DNA of 64,000 nt from contig SHBP01000003.1 of NCBI GenBank assembly GCA_004211905.1, forward strand, positions 124,001 through 188,000. The letters run 5' to 3'. Below are positions 54,453 to 64,000 of this stretch, piece after piece; the stretch's first letter is position 1; each line of letters opens with the position of its first letter. Under the pieces are notes generated by a model. The model worked only from the letters and a program-made list of their open reading frames with translations. It was not told the DNA's origin and did no database searches. This DNA is from SAR92 clade bacterium (GTDB taxonomy: Bacteria > Pseudomonadota > Gammaproteobacteria > Pseudomonadales > Porticoccaceae). The translations under genes and the position numbers were made by a program.

Positions 54453-54920
54453 ATGGCTATTTTAGTTGATATTCAAAGAGCCTGGACGTTGCAGGAAACA
54501 CCTGGTGCCACAAGCATTGAATCTTGGGCTAATGCCGCTCTAGGTAATCGAAAAGGTCCATTTGAACTCAATATTCGAATTGTTGATCAACAAGAAAGCG
54601 CCAAATTAAATCTTCAGTATCGCGGAAAAGAAGGGCCTACGAACGTACTTTCATTCCCCTTTGATGCAGTCACCCCTGAGCCTATGCCAATACTCGGCGA
54701 TCTAGTTATCTGTGGACCCGTGGTGTTAAAAGAAGCCAAAGAGCAGAACAAGAAAAATGATGCTCACTGGGCACATATGGTTGTGCACGGCGTATTACAC
54801 TTGTTAGGCTATGACCATTGCGTAGATAATGAAGCAGAAGAAATGGAAACTTTAGAGAGAGCGATTTTGCTTGGCCTAGATTATCCAGATCCCTACACTG
54901 AAACAACTGAGCATAATTGA
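54453..54920 (+). CDS. ybeY: Endoribonuclease YbeY
   Basis: YbeY is a metal-dependent RNase needed for 16S rRNA 3' maturation and ribosome quality control. The 155 residues contain the zinc motif H112-x3-H116-x5-H122 ([13 protein letters not shown]) and the [15 protein letters not shown] segment, both diagnostic. Length is typical. It lies between ybeZ and the CorC gene, as in E. coli. Confidence 0.98.
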   Translation: MAILVDIQRAWTLQETPGATSIESWANAALGNRKGPFELNIRIVDQQESAKLNLQYRGKEGPTNVLSFPFDAVTPEPMPILGDLVICGPVVLKEAKEQNKKNDAHWAHMVVHGVLHLLGYDHCVDNEAEEMETLERAILLGLDYPDPYTETTEHN

Positions 54921-54927
54921 GTTAACC

Positions 54928-55770
54928 ATGAACGACGAATCTTCATCGACGAACATTTCAGAAACGTCATTGCTGAAAAAAATTACTCGGATATTCTCTC
55001 CTAATCCAACTAGCAGTGATGAAGTCGCTGACATGCTGCGAAGCGCTGAGAACGAGTCTATTATTGATGCTGGTGCACTGCAAATTATGGAGGGTGCTCT
55101 AAAAGTATCCGACCTTCAGGCTCGGGAAATTATGATCCCCCGCTCACAAATGAAGTTTATCGAAGCTGATCTTTCTTTAGAAGAAATACTCAATATTGTC
55201 ATTCAGTCACAGCACTCACGATTCCCTGTGGTTGGCGAATCGTCTGATGACATTCAAGGAATTCTCCTCGCCAAGGAGCTCCTTCCTCTGCTCTTATCCG
55301 GCAAAGAATCTTTCAATCTGAAAAGCATGTTGCGTCCAGCGACTATTATTCCTGAGAGTAAACGTATTAATGTCCTGCTTCAGGAGTTCCGAGAGCAACG
55401 CTATCATATGGCCATTGTTATTGACGAATATGCTGGAGTTTCCGGCCTACTTACCATTGAAGATGTCTTGGAAGAAATTGTTGGCGAAATTGAAGATGAA
55501 ACCGATGAACATGAACCCGAGCAAATTCGAAGAATAGACGTTAATCGTTACACCGTGGATGCTATTACAGACATTGCTGGATTCAACGAATATTTTGATG
55601 TTGGCTTATCTGATGATGAGTTCGATACTATCGCTGGTCTTATCATACACGCGCTGGGGCGTCTACCTGAGGTGTCTGAAACTGTAGAAATTGATAACTT
55701 CCTCTTTACTGTGACCGCAGGAGATAGTCGAAAAATAACCCTTCTGGAAGTATCCAAAAAGACTCCATGA
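54928..55770 (+). CDS. corC: CBS-domain protein CorC (YbeX)
   Basis: The 280 residues have two CBS domains (about 70-195; AREIMIPRSQMKFIEADLSLEEIL and LLQEFREQRYHMAIVIDEYAGVSGLLTIEDVLEEIVGEI). The C-terminal CorC_HlyC domain follows (about 205-280). No DUF21 membrane domain is present, so it is the soluble CorC/YbeX type linked to magnesium/cobalt efflux and ribosome homeostasis. Its stop overlaps the lnt start by four bases. Confidence 0.95.
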   Translation: MNDESSSTNISETSLLKKITRIFSPNPTSSDEVADMLRSAENESIIDAGALQIMEGALKVSDLQAREIMIPRSQMKFIEADLSLEEILNIVIQSQHSRFPVVGESSDDIQGILLAKELLPLLLSGKESFNLKSMLRPATIIPESKRINVLLQEFREQRYHMAIVIDEYAGVSGLLTIEDVLEEIVGEIEDETDEHEPEQIRRIDVNRYTVDAITDIAGFNEYFDVGLSDDEFDTIAGLIIHALGRLPEVSETVEIDNFLFTVTAGDSRKITLLEVSKKTP

Positions 55771-57287
55771 GGCTTACCAACAAACTCCAACATCGCTGTA
55801 TTCTTCTTGTTGGAGGCGCTATCTTCCCTTTGGGCTTAGCTCCCTTTGATATTTGGCCCGCGGTTATGATCAGTATGGCCATATTGTTTCAATCGCTCAC
55901 TCATACAACAGCCAAACAGGCCTTTTTCAATAGCCTAGTCTATGGCTTTGGTCTTTTCATTGCAGGTGCCAGTTGGCTCTATATCAGTATTCATGAGTAT
56001 GGATTTATTCCCGCCCCCTTAGCAATTTTAGCAACAACTTTATTCTGTCTGTTTTTAGCCCTTATCTTTGCCGCTCCCTTTGCGGTTTCTTCATTGATAC
56101 CACAGACACCCCTCTCCTGGATACTTGGCCTCCCGGCGATATGGGTCATCAGCGAATGGGTGAGAACTTGGATGCTAACTGGGTTTCCATGGCTCTATGC
56201 AGGTTACAGTCACACCTCCACTTGGTTAAATGGCTGGGCACCAATAGGTGGCGTGCTATTGTTAAGCTTTATATCGGCCCTAGGCGCTATGCTCTTAGTG
56301 TCAATATTTAACGGTCGAGTAAAACTTCGTACAACTCAACCTCTTATGGCTTCTATTGCGATTTTGGTGGTATCAGGATATTTTTTCCAGAGCGTCGAAT
56401 GGACTGAAAGCACAGACGAACTCCTAACGGTTACTCTAATACAGCCCAATATTCCTCAAAATGAAAAATGGTCCCCTAAAAAGCAGCAACTAATACTCAG
56501 ACAGTTATCCACTCAGACTGAAGCTCATTGGGGTAGTGATATTATTGTTTGGCCTGAGGCTGCTGTACCCACTCTGCCTCAACGCATCCCTAACTTCATG
56601 AGCCAGATGACAGATCGAGCCAATGATAGTGGTTCCACATTATTAACTGGCATAATCACTTATGACATCAACAACAAAAAGTACCATAACTCGGTTCTGG
56701 CCATTGGTGAGAATAGTGGGCTGTACAACAAAACCCGCCTAGTCCCTTTTGGGGAATACGTTCCTCTGGAATCAGTTCTAAGAGGTTTGATAAAATTCTT
56801 TGATCTTCCTATGTCCTCTCTCGCTATTGGAGCCTCCAACCAGCCTCTGTTCTCTATTAAAGAGCAGCTAATATCAACAGCAATATGCTATGAAGTGGTC
56901 TACCCAAACCTTGTGGCGCGTAATAGTAGAGGCGCTTCGTTAATATTGACCGTTAGCAATGATACTTGGTTCGGTAATTCAATTGGTCCACTGCAACATA
57001 TGCAAATGGTCCAGATGCGTGCGCTGGAGAATGAAAAGCCAATCATACGTGGTACCAATAATGGTATTTCTGGGCTAGTAGACCATAAAGGGCAAATATA
57101 TAAACGTCTTGAGCAGCACAGCATCACAGAACTCTCTGGCGTTGTTCAAGCTAGAAAAGGTAGCACCCCTTTTTCTACAACCGGATCATGGCCGACTGTT
57201 CTAATTTCATTGCTACTTTGCGCTTGGTTAATCATTAAAGGAATAAAAACTAATATCTTAGAGGACCCTAGACATGACAATAAGTAA
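55767..57287 (+). CDS. lnt: Apolipoprotein N-acyltransferase
   Basis: Lnt adds the third acyl chain to lipoproteins in the inner membrane. The 506 residues have about eight membrane helices (1-210) and a nitrilase-fold periplasmic domain with the catalytic triad Glu264 (WPEAAVP), Lys322 ([12 protein letters not shown]) and Cys374 ([10 protein letters not shown]). Length is normal. The start overlaps corC and the end overlaps the peroxiredoxin gene by 14 bases in another frame. Confidence 0.98.
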   Translation: MRLTNKLQHRCILLVGGAIFPLGLAPFDIWPAVMISMAILFQSLTHTTAKQAFFNSLVYGFGLFIAGASWLYISIHEYGFIPAPLAILATTLFCLFLALIFAAPFAVSSLIPQTPLSWILGLPAIWVISEWVRTWMLTGFPWLYAGYSHTSTWLNGWAPIGGVLLLSFISALGAMLLVSIFNGRVKLRTTQPLMASIAILVVSGYFFQSVEWTESTDELLTVTLIQPNIPQNEKWSPKKQQLILRQLSTQTEAHWGSDIIVWPEAAVPTLPQRIPNFMSQMTDRANDSGSTLLTGIITYDINNKKYHNSVLAIGENSGLYNKTRLVPFGEYVPLESVLRGLIKFFDLPMSSLAIGASNQPLFSIKEQLISTAICYEVVYPNLVARNSRGASLILTVSNDTWFGNSIGPLQHMQMVQMRALENEKPIIRGTNNGISGLVDHKGQIYKRLEQHSITELSGVVQARKGSTPFSTTGSWPTVLISLLLCAWLIIKGIKTNILEDPRHDNK

Positions 57288-57804
57288 GATTTTATTAGCC
57301 CTCGCGGCTAACCTAACAATTTCATTTTCTTTAGTTGCTCTTGAAGTCGGTGATCCAGCACCAGATTTTGAACTCCAAGCTACTGATGGTAAAACTTATA
57401 CATTGAGTCAATTTAAAGACAAAGAAGCGGTTGTTATCGCCTGGTATCCAAAAGCTTTTACCAGCGGATGTACCATAGAATGTAAATCACTTGCGCAAAA
57501 TGGTCATTTATTGAAAGGCTTAGAAGTAGCTTACTTTATGGCTAGTGTCGATCCTTTGGAAACAAATAAAGAGTTCGCAGAAGAGAATGATGCTGATTTT
57601 CCTCTGTTGAGTGATCCATCAAAGAGCGTCGCTGAAGCCTATGATGTACTCGCTTTTTATGGTGTTCCTAAGAGACACACTATTTACATTGGTAAAGACG
57701 GCAAAGTGCTATTTGTTGACCGCAAGATTAATTCGTCCACATCAGCTGAAGATATAGCGGCTAAACTCCTTGAATTGGGTATCCCTGCCCGCCAAGCTAG
57801 TTAA
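57274..57804 (+). CDS. Exported peroxiredoxin (Bcp/PrxQ-like)
   Basis: The 176 residues carry a signal peptide (about 1-22, [22 protein letters not shown]), so the mature protein acts in the periplasm. A thioredoxin-fold peroxiredoxin follows, with the peroxidatic Cys66 and probable resolving Cys70 (TSGCTIEC). The C-x3-C spacing is one residue shorter than in the E. coli Bcp loop. [16 protein letters not shown] is a family segment. Its start lies inside lnt (14-base overlap). Typical PrxQ/Bcp enzymes are cytoplasmic, so export is notable. Confidence 0.88.
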   Translation: MTISKILLALAANLTISFSLVALEVGDPAPDFELQATDGKTYTLSQFKDKEAVVIAWYPKAFTSGCTIECKSLAQNGHLLKGLEVAYFMASVDPLETNKEFAEENDADFPLLSDPSKSVAEAYDVLAFYGVPKRHTIYIGKDGKVLFVDRKINSSTSAEDIAAKLLELGIPARQAS

Positions 57805-57886
57805 TTGCCTACTTCAAAACACTGCATTTCTATCAGAGTAGCGGCCTAATATACTCTAATGGGTGTTAGAGCGACTCACATTCCCC

Positions 57887-57892
57887 TATAAT
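57887..57892 (+). promoter_or_regulatory. Candidate -10 element of leuS
   Basis: A perfect TATAAT lies 38 bases before the leuS ATG in the 126-base gap after the peroxiredoxin gene. The -35 position (17 bases upstream, TGTTAG) is poor, so activity may need an activator or the match may be chance. Confidence 0.4.
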
Positions 57893-57930
57893 TCACGCTG
57901 TTAACCAAACCCTAAAAGCAGTGAATATTA

Positions 57931-60528
57931 ATGGCCTCTGAAGAAACCTATGATCCCGCAACAATAGAGCGGGAAGCGCAAAAGTTTTGGAACGACAACA
58001 AGACATTTGAGGTCACCGAAGACCCTAACAAAGAAAAGTTTTATTGTCTCGCCATGTTCCCCTATCCAAGTGGAAAGCTGCACATGGGTCACGTCCGAAA
58101 CTATACGATTACCGATGTTATTGCTCGGTATCAAAGGATGCAGGGCAAAAATGTTCTTCACCCAATGGGTTGGGATGCCTTTGGTTTGCCTGCAGAAAAT
58201 GCGGCTATTCAGAACAATACTGCGCCTGCCAAGTGGACACATGAAAATATTGCCTATATGAAGGCCCAACTTAGAAGCTTGGGCTTTGGTATTGACTGGT
58301 CTCGAGAACTGGCCACATGTGAACCTGATTATTACAAATGGGAACAGTGGTTTTTTACCAAACTTTATGAAAAAGGCTTGGTATATAAGAAGACAAGCGC
58401 AGTAAATTGGTGCCCACATGATGCCACCGTGCTTGCTAACGAACAGGTAGTGGACGGTTGTTGTTGGCGTTGTGACACTCCAGTAGAACGAAAAGAAATT
58501 CCACAATGGTTTATCCGAATTACTGAATATGCAGAGCAATTACTCGAAGATCTAGAGGATTTGGATCATTGGCCTCAGCAGGTCAAGACCATGCAACGCA
58601 ACTGGATTGGCAAGAGCCGCGGGGTAAATGTGGTGTTTGATTTATCTCAACCTACTGCCGAGTTCCAGCACTTTGAAGTTTATACTACTCGCCCCGACAC
58701 TTTGATGGGAGTCACCTATTTAACCCTTGCTACCCAACACCCAATTGCTCTCAAAGTTGCCGAGACCAACCGTGTTTTGGCGAGCTTTATTGAGAAATGT
58801 CAGGTCCAACAGGTCTCTGAAGCGGAAATGGCGACCATGGAAAAAGTGGGTATGGACACAGGTATAACCGCAGTCCATCCACTAACTGGAGAGATGGTTC
58901 CCGTCTGGGTGGGCAATTACGTGCTGATGGATTATGGGTCTGGTGCTGTAATGGCTGTGCCGGGGCATGATCAAAGAGATTTTGAATTCGCCAAAAAATA
59001 CGACCTGCCTATTACTCAGGTTGTTCTTGCCAATAATAGTCAAGAATGTTCAATCAATACTGAAGCATTTACCGAAAAGGGAGTACTAACGAATTCAGGT
59101 AAATATGATGGTTTAGACTTTAGGTCTGCCTTCGATGCTATTTCTACCGATCTTGAAAGTTCAAACCACGGTTCAGTCGCCACCAATTATCGCTTGCGTG
59201 ACTGGGGTGTCAGTCGCCAACGCTACTGGGGGACACCAATCCCTATGTACAACCTCGCTGATGGTGGAGAGATTGCCGTTCCTCTGGATAAGTTGCCAGT
59301 GATCTTGCCTACTGATGTAGAAATGGATGGCATACAGTCGCCAATAAAGGCTGATGGAAATTGGCGCATGGCTGAACTCAATGGGCATGCAGTTGAGCAC
59401 GAAACTGATACCTTCGATACTTTTATGGAATCATCTTGGTACCACGCCAGATTTACTTGCTCTGATCTTGATAGCGCAATGCTTGATCCTGCGCGCGCCG
59501 ATTATTGGCTCCCCGTAGATCAGTATGTAGGTGGGATCGAACACGCTATTCTGCATCTTCTTTATGCTCGCTTTTACCACAAACTATTACGTGATGAAGG
59601 ACTAGTTAGCAGTAGCGAGCCATTTAAGAGCTTACTCTGCCAAGGGATGGTGTTAGCTGAATCTTTTTACACGGAGGATGCAGGTCGCAAAACATGGATA
59701 TCACCCGATGACGTTACTGTTGAACGAGATGATAAGGGTCGCACAATAACTGCTGTTGAAACTAAAACTGGCAAAAGCGTCATCAGTGATGGCATTACTA
59801 AGATGTCAAAATCAAAAAACAATGGTGTTGATCCGCAAACTACTATTGATAAACATGGTGCGGATACGGTTCGATTATTTACCATGTTTGCTGCCCCTCC
59901 CGAACAGACTCTGGAGTGGAGTGACGAAGGGGTTTCGGGCGCCCACCGCTTCTTGAGAAAACTATGGAAGATGGTGCACGATCACGTCAAGATTGGCTCA
60001 ATTGATGATCTTAACGTTGACAAGCTTAGTGACGCTCAGAAAGATCTGCGCCGTAAAACTCATGAGACAATCCGAAAAGTGAGCGATGATTATGGCCGTC
60101 GCAATACCTTTAATACTGCCATCGCGGCGGTTATGGAGTTGTTGAATGAAGTTGGGAAGCATAACAATAAAGACCAACAGACTCTCGCCGTGCGTCACGA
60201 AGCCTTCACCACTGCAGTTTTGTTGCTCTCCCCTGTGGCTCCTCATATTTGTCATAGTTTATGGCATGTCTTAGGACACTCAAATTCAGTGACAGACGCA
60301 AGTTGGCCTGTACTGGATGAAGAAGCCTTAGTACGTAGCACTATTACATTGGTTCTTCAGGTGAACGGCAAGGTTCGTGGGAAAATCGAGGTTGCTGCAG
60401 ATATCTCAAAAGAAGACATAGAAAAAATTGCACTTGCTGATGAAAACGTGCAACGATTTGTGGAAGGAAACACTATCCGTAAAATTATTATTGTTCCTAG
60501 CAGGCTGATTAATATAGTTGCTAATTGA
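57931..60528 (+). CDS. leuS: Leucyl-tRNA synthetase
   Basis: This class I synthetase charges tRNA(Leu). The 865 residues have the HIGH motif as HMGH at 51-54 ([15 protein letters not shown]), the zinc/CP1 editing domain (about 220-420; [13 protein letters not shown] and the editing-site [13 protein letters not shown] segment [11 protein letters not shown]), WGTPIPM, and the KMSKS loop at 624-628. Length is typical. lptE and holA follow, a neighbourhood conserved in gammaproteobacteria. Confidence 0.98.
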   Translation: MASEETYDPATIEREAQKFWNDNKTFEVTEDPNKEKFYCLAMFPYPSGKLHMGHVRNYTITDVIARYQRMQGKNVLHPMGWDAFGLPAENAAIQNNTAPAKWTHENIAYMKAQLRSLGFGIDWSRELATCEPDYYKWEQWFFTKLYEKGLVYKKTSAVNWCPHDATVLANEQVVDGCCWRCDTPVERKEIPQWFIRITEYAEQLLEDLEDLDHWPQQVKTMQRNWIGKSRGVNVVFDLSQPTAEFQHFEVYTTRPDTLMGVTYLTLATQHPIALKVAETNRVLASFIEKCQVQQVSEAEMATMEKVGMDTGITAVHPLTGEMVPVWVGNYVLMDYGSGAVMAVPGHDQRDFEFAKKYDLPITQVVLANNSQECSINTEAFTEKGVLTNSGKYDGLDFRSAFDAISTDLESSNHGSVATNYRLRDWGVSRQRYWGTPIPMYNLADGGEIAVPLDKLPVILPTDVEMDGIQSPIKADGNWRMAELNGHAVEHETDTFDTFMESSWYHARFTCSDLDSAMLDPARADYWLPVDQYVGGIEHAILHLLYARFYHKLLRDEGLVSSSEPFKSLLCQGMVLAESFYTEDAGRKTWISPDDVTVERDDKGRTITAVETKTGKSVISDGITKMSKSKNNGVDPQTTIDKHGADTVRLFTMFAAPPEQTLEWSDEGVSGAHRFLRKLWKMVHDHVKIGSIDDLNVDKLSDAQKDLRRKTHETIRKVSDDYGRRNTFNTAIAAVMELLNEVGKHNNKDQQTLAVRHEAFTTAVLLLSPVAPHICHSLWHVLGHSNSVTDASWPVLDEEALVRSTITLVLQVNGKVRGKIEVAADISKEDIEKIALADENVQRFVEGNTIRKIIIVPSRLINIVAN

Positions 60529-60538
60529 GAGGCTACTG

Positions 60539-61039
60539 ATGAAATATAGAGTGTTGATGCTGAGTATGCTTTTTGTGCTCCCATCCTGTGGATGGCAACT
60601 TCGTGACACACAATTAGTCCCCTCAACTCTAGGGACACTGTATCTCTCCTCAAGCGACCGAAACAGTGCGCTTATTACAGAACTACAAAGAGCTCTGAAT
60701 ATTAATGGTATTAAAGTTATCGGTAATAAGGCGGTGGCAGATTATTCTGTAATTATCGTCGACCATCGTCAAAGCTCTCGTACTGCCAGTATTAACCCAA
60801 GCGGCAGAGTTGCAGAATATCAGCTAAATGAAGATGTTGATTTCATTATTACTGACGCTCAAGGCAATGAGATGATTCCACTCTCAACAGCGTCAGTAGA
60901 ACGAGTTTATGAATTTAACGAGGACGATATACTTTCCTCAACTAATGAATCAAGATCAGTTCGAAATCGCATGCACGAAGAAATTGTTCGCCAAATCTTA
61001 AACCGACTACGTATATTTTCTGACAATGCAGCGCCCTAG
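60539..61039 (+). CDS. lptE: LPS-assembly lipoprotein LptE
   Basis: LptE plugs the LptD barrel at the outer membrane. Starting at ATG 60539 gives 166 residues with a lipoprotein signal peptide and lipobox LPSC (Cys17), and GAGAGG 6 bases upstream. A longer start at 60518 overlaps leuS and spoils the signal peptide. The mature part shows the family GWQLRDTQLVPSTLGTLYLSSSD and EYQLNEDVDFIITDAQG. Position between leuS and holA supports the call. Confidence 0.93.
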   Translation: MKYRVLMLSMLFVLPSCGWQLRDTQLVPSTLGTLYLSSSDRNSALITELQRALNINGIKVIGNKAVADYSVIIVDHRQSSRTASINPSGRVAEYQLNEDVDFIITDAQGNEMIPLSTASVERVYEFNEDDILSSTNESRSVRNRMHEEIVRQILNRLRIFSDNAAP

Positions 61040-61059
61040 CGCCAATTATTAGGCAACCT

Positions 61060-62106
61060 ATGAAGATAAGACCTGAACAGCTTAAAGGCCACCTGTTAAA
61101 AGAGCTCTTACCTGTTTATGTTATAAGTGGTGACGAACCACTATTGGCTCAAGAGTCTGCTGATGCTGTTCGCCATGAGGCGAGAAAGCAAGGCTTTAGT
61201 GGCAGAGAAGTATTTCATGGAGACGGGAATTTTGATTGGGGTAGTCTCCACAACGCAGCAAGTGCCCTGTCATTGTTCGCTGAAAAAAAAATTATTGAAG
61301 TTAATATTGCCAATGGCAAGCCTGGCGATAAAGGTAGCAAGGCTCTTTGTGAGCTCTGCGCCAACCCTAATCCAGATAACTTGTTACTGATTATCCTGCC
61401 AAAGCTTGAACGTGCTGCACAAAACAGTAAATGGATGAAGACCCTTGAATCCTTGGGTGTGCATATTCAAGTTTGGCCTGTCACAGGCGATCAACTCCCA
61501 CGCTGGATTAAACAAAGGCTGCAACAATCAGATATCAATGCTAATCAGGAAGCAGTAGAAATATTGGCAGAGCGAGTCGAGGGTAATTTACTAGCAGCGG
61601 TTCAAGAGATTGAAAAACTCAAGTTACTTGCCACTGACGGCAAAGTTGATGCTATTAAGATGTCATCGGTAGTCGCTGATAGCGCTCGGTATAACGTTTT
61701 TGAATTTGTCGATAAAATTCTCATTGGAGATGCTACGTCTGCTGCGCGCTCTCTAAGAGGCCTTCACAGTGAAGGGACTGATGCAATTCCTTTACTTTGG
61801 GCTATAACTCGAGAGCTCCGCATCTTGGTCAAAGCCAGTGAGCAGGTGTCACATGGAGAGCAGCGGGACTGGGCTCTCAAAAATGCCGGTGTTTGGGAAA
61901 AACGCATGCCTTTGTTCCGCAAGGCGCTGCAACGTTGTAGCGCAGCCCATTTAAGAATGCTTTTATATCAAGCTGGTGCTATTGATCGAGGAATAAAAGG
62001 CATGCGCAAAGCTGATGTATGGGATGAAATAACGACTCTAGTACTATCTTTTGCCGGTAGCCAAACGCTAAGGCCAAGTAATATAAAACTGCTCATCGAT
62101 CACTAG
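61060..62106 (+). CDS. holA: DNA polymerase III delta subunit
   Basis: HolA opens the sliding clamp within the clamp loader. The 348 residues match the family: LPVYVISGDEPLLAQESADAVRHEARKQGF near the start, then LLIILPKLERAAQNSKWMKTLESLG. The C-terminal collar domain follows, with RYNVFEFVDKILIGD and LLWAITRELRIL. Length is standard. It ends 9 bases from the convergent transporter gene, with no clear terminator between them. Confidence 0.96.
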   Translation: MKIRPEQLKGHLLKELLPVYVISGDEPLLAQESADAVRHEARKQGFSGREVFHGDGNFDWGSLHNAASALSLFAEKKIIEVNIANGKPGDKGSKALCELCANPNPDNLLLIILPKLERAAQNSKWMKTLESLGVHIQVWPVTGDQLPRWIKQRLQQSDINANQEAVEILAERVEGNLLAAVQEIEKLKLLATDGKVDAIKMSSVVADSARYNVFEFVDKILIGDATSAARSLRGLHSEGTDAIPLLWAITRELRILVKASEQVSHGEQRDWALKNAGVWEKRMPLFRKALQRCSAAHLRMLLYQAGAIDRGIKGMRKADVWDEITTLVLSFAGSQTLRPSNIKLLIDH

Positions 62107-62115
62107 GCGTTGCAA

Positions 62116-63507
62116 TCAACCTAACCAGTAATAAACGACGCTACTGATCACTAATACGCCAATTATATTCAAAGCTAAGCCCTCTCTGACCATCTGTTTT
62201 ACTGTGATTTTTCCGGTTCCAAAAACTATGGCGTTAGGTCCAGTGGCCACAGGTAACATAAAAGCACAACTTGCTGATAGCGCTGCAGGTAACATTAGCA
62301 ATGCAGGTTCAAATCCAGCACCAAGAGCAGCGGCTGCGAGAATCGGCATTAACAAAGCTGTTGTTGCGGTGTTACTGGTAATTTCGGTTAAAAATGTTAC
62401 CGCAAAGGCAATAATGGCAATGACTACAATCAACGATAACCGGGTTACTCCTGATAGAGATCCTCCAATAGCTTCACTAATCCCAGTCACAGCAAAAGCT
62501 TTTGCAATTGCAATACCGCCTGCGAATAACAAAAGTACGCCCCAATGAATACCTGAAGCAGTATGCCAATCCAATAATCTTGCACCCTTGCCGTCAGGAA
62601 TAATAAACATAAGGATCACAGACGTTAAAGCAACTGCGGCATAATTCGCTGATGGTACCCCCAGCCAAGAAGTCCAACCACCAAAAGGCTCTCGCAATGT
62701 GATCCAAGCTAGAGCTGTTAGACCAAAAACCAAGATTACCCTGAACTCTTCTTTACGCCACTGCCCAACTTCGGGAATTTGAACTCCTTGGGTACGACTG
62801 AGGTTTCTAGTTAGCCAAAGTCCTGCAATCGGAATCATAATGAGTACCACTGGCAATGCCCATATCATCCATTGGCTAAAACTGGGCACAGTGCCCGTAG
62901 CTTCGCCATAGACTTTTAGAAATATTACATTTGGGGGTGAACCAATCGGCGTCCCCAAACCTCCGATACTAGCGGAGTAGGCTATTCCCAAAAAAAGTGG
63001 CACAGCTAATTTAACGCTATCATCTGAATTCTTAATACTATCCAATACCGCGTAAGCCACAGGCACAAGCATCAACGTTGTAGCCGTATTTGAGACCCAC
63101 ATACTCAATGCAGCGGAGGCTACCATAAATCCAAAAACCAAATTTCTAAAACTATCGCCGCCAAAAAGATTCACCATAGCCAAAGCTAACCTGCGATGAG
63201 CTCCACTTTTCTCCATCGCCTTGGATAACATTGCTCCCCCCATAAGCAGAATAATAAGAGGATCACCGTAGGCCTGAGCGACCTGCTTGCCATCCAAAAT
63301 ACCTACCAATGGCATCACTCCGAGAGGAATCATCGAAGTCGCGGGAATAGGAATCGGCTCAAATATCCACCAAAGCGCACATAGAAGAGTAAGGCCTGCT
63401 GTCAAGGCACCCTCTAATGCCCAGCCATAACTTAGCATGACGCCACTCATAATGGCCCCTGCACAAGGCCCTATCCACAGCATATGTTGCTTAGAGTTTT
63501 GAATCAT
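62116..63507 (-). CDS. SLC13/DASS-family anion or dicarboxylate symporter
   Basis: The 463-residue protein has about 11-12 hydrophobic helices and the DASS features: PIPATSMIPLGVMPLVGI, SNTATTLMLVPVAYAVLDS (first SNT motif), LGTPIGSPPNVIF, and TEITSNTATTALLMPILAAAALGAG (second SNT motif). These transport dicarboxylates, citrate or sulfate with sodium. The substrate is not clear. Its start overlaps the DUF2007 stop by four bases, so they form one operon. Confidence 0.92.
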   Translation of the reverse strand: MIQNSKQHMLWIGPCAGAIMSGVMLSYGWALEGALTAGLTLLCALWWIFEPIPIPATSMIPLGVMPLVGILDGKQVAQAYGDPLIILLMGGAMLSKAMEKSGAHRRLALAMVNLFGGDSFRNLVFGFMVASAALSMWVSNTATTLMLVPVAYAVLDSIKNSDDSVKLAVPLFLGIAYSASIGGLGTPIGSPPNVIFLKVYGEATGTVPSFSQWMIWALPVVLIMIPIAGLWLTRNLSRTQGVQIPEVGQWRKEEFRVILVFGLTALAWITLREPFGGWTSWLGVPSANYAAVALTSVILMFIIPDGKGARLLDWHTASGIHWGVLLLFAGGIAIAKAFAVTGISEAIGGSLSGVTRLSLIVVIAIIAFAVTFLTEITSNTATTALLMPILAAAALGAGFEPALLMLPAALSASCAFMLPVATGPNAIVFGTGKITVKQMVREGLALNIIGVLVISSVVYYWLG

Positions 63508-63737
63508 CTTTCATCCTCCAAGATAAAATCTCCACGCTCATAGGCTGTAACAACATCTTTAGCTTTAGATTGATCAGCATCTTTTACCATAATTGAAAGG
63601 TGATCTAATGCCGACAGTTCGCCCACACCACCTTGAAGGGCAGCGCCATGTAAAAATACCTCTAGGCCTTCCATCTCTATTAGATTAACAAGTAGTTGTG
63701 CTTCAAAATAATTACTGCTGCGATACACAGAAATCAT
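63504..63737 (-). CDS. DUF2007-domain protein
   Basis: A 77-residue protein with the DUF2007 pattern: VYRSSNYFEAQLLVNLIEMEGLEVFLHG, then LSALDHLSIMVKDADQSKAKDVVTAYERG. The fold is thought to resemble the PII/signal-transducing type, but the function is unknown. It is flanked by four-base overlaps with the transporter downstream and the VanZ-like gene upstream. Confidence 0.88.
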   Translation of the reverse strand: MISVYRSSNYFEAQLLVNLIEMEGLEVFLHGAALQGGVGELSALDHLSIMVKDADQSKAKDVVTAYERGDFILEDER

Positions 63738-64000
63738 AGCTTGTTCCTTTGGTTGCGGAGAAATACCCCAGCAACAATGATACCCAATGTATTGGCAGCT
63801 AGGTCAATGGGATCGCCGAATCGATAACCAGTTAAAGATTGAGCAAACTCAATTACCAGACCAAAAACCACTAATACAAATCCGATTATCCACACTGAAT
63901 AATTCTGTCCATAGGCCTGGATTCCCAAAAAACATAATGCACTATAGGTTATAAAGTGATGGAGCTTGTCCTGCCAATGGAAGAGCTCAAGCTCAGGCGC
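63734..64000 (-). CDS. VanZ-like membrane protein (partial, N-terminus beyond the right edge)
   Basis: The 88 visible residues continue in frame to the window edge, so the gene starts outside it. The segment DKLHHFITYSALCFLG, followed by VIEFAQSLTGYRFGDPIDLAANTLGIIVAG, has the VanZ-family conserved DK-x-x-H and E-x-x-Q...R-x-x-x-x-D-x-x-AN-x-x-G pattern. Three helices are visible. The internal TTG at 63928 is not a real start. It overlaps the DUF2007 gene by four bases. Confidence 0.85.
   Translation of the reverse strand, partial: APELELFHWQDKLHHFITYSALCFLGIQAYGQNYSVWIIGFVLVVFGLVIEFAQSLTGYRFGDPIDLAANTLGIIVAGVFLRNQRNKL

Noticed and set aside
57928..58539. 203-codon open frame on the minus strand inside leuS
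   Set aside because: It is antisense to the strongly conserved HMGH/synthetic domain of leuS, has no ribosome-binding site and its translation shows no recognisable features.
1..64000. tRNA, rRNA, CRISPR arrays, insertion sequences
   Set aside because: Looked for conserved tRNA arm patterns, repeated spacer-like units, terminal inverted repeats and transposase-like products in the gaps; none found.

Overview
The window is a gene-dense piece of a gammaproteobacterial chromosome. Core neighbourhoods support this: mreBC divergent from gatCAB, the miaB-phoH-ybeY-corC-lnt cluster followed by leuS-lptE-holA, aceK, and a complete type II secretion operon. The moderate AT content, small intergenic gaps, TonB/riboswitch-controlled vitamin B12 uptake and sigma-54-controlled ammonium uptake fit a marine oligotroph-like lineage, for example SAR92/Porticoccaceae-type Cellvibrionales. 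That placement is an inference from gene content and protein resemblance, not a measured phylogeny. I see no rRNA or tRNA gene, insertion sequence, integrase or CRISPR array.

Layout. 1-1.8 kb: mreC (runs off the left edge, apparently starting at ATT) and mreB on the minus strand. 2.1-8.8 kb: plus-strand run gatC-gatA-gatB, a TauD-like dioxygenase, a 48-residue DUF2256 protein, a renalase-like flavoprotein, a PhnA-domain protein and a class II aldolase, ended by a strong bidirectional terminator. 8.8-17.8 kb: minus-strand accessory metabolism and envelope genes (acyl-CoA dehydrogenase, azlCD, an SDR, a degenerate methyltransferase-like protein with a bactofilin, a YheS-like ABC-F protein, an ABC exporter, a GST). 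17.8-19.0 kb: a saccharopine-dehydrogenase-like reductase. 19.1-20.3 kb: three tiny related membrane proteins with shared promoter motifs and individual terminators. 20.5-26.2 kb: ettA, a hotdog thioesterase, an unknown membrane protein and ppc. 26.2-27.9 kb: amt with a textbook sigma-54 promoter and NtrC-like sites.

28-33.7 kb: a cobalamin riboswitch and the btuB-cobO-btuC-btuD-btuF import/adenosylation operon. 33.7-38.7 kb: radA, then divergently a protein with three DnaT-type domains overlapping a phage lambda P-like helicase-loader gene, then aceK. 38.7-51.8 kb: a T2SS operon in the order DUF1820-E-F-G-H-I-J-K-L-M-C-D-A-B. 51.9-62.1 kb: the miaB to holA block. 62.1-64 kb: a DASS/SLC13 transporter, a DUF2007 protein and a VanZ-like gene that runs off the right edge.

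The most interesting items are the family of three small membrane proteins with a conserved promoter (19.1-20.3 kb), the chromosomal triple-DnaT/lambda-P-like pair (35.3-37.0 kb), the mreC ATT start, and the arrangement of NtrC-like sites around the amt promoter.
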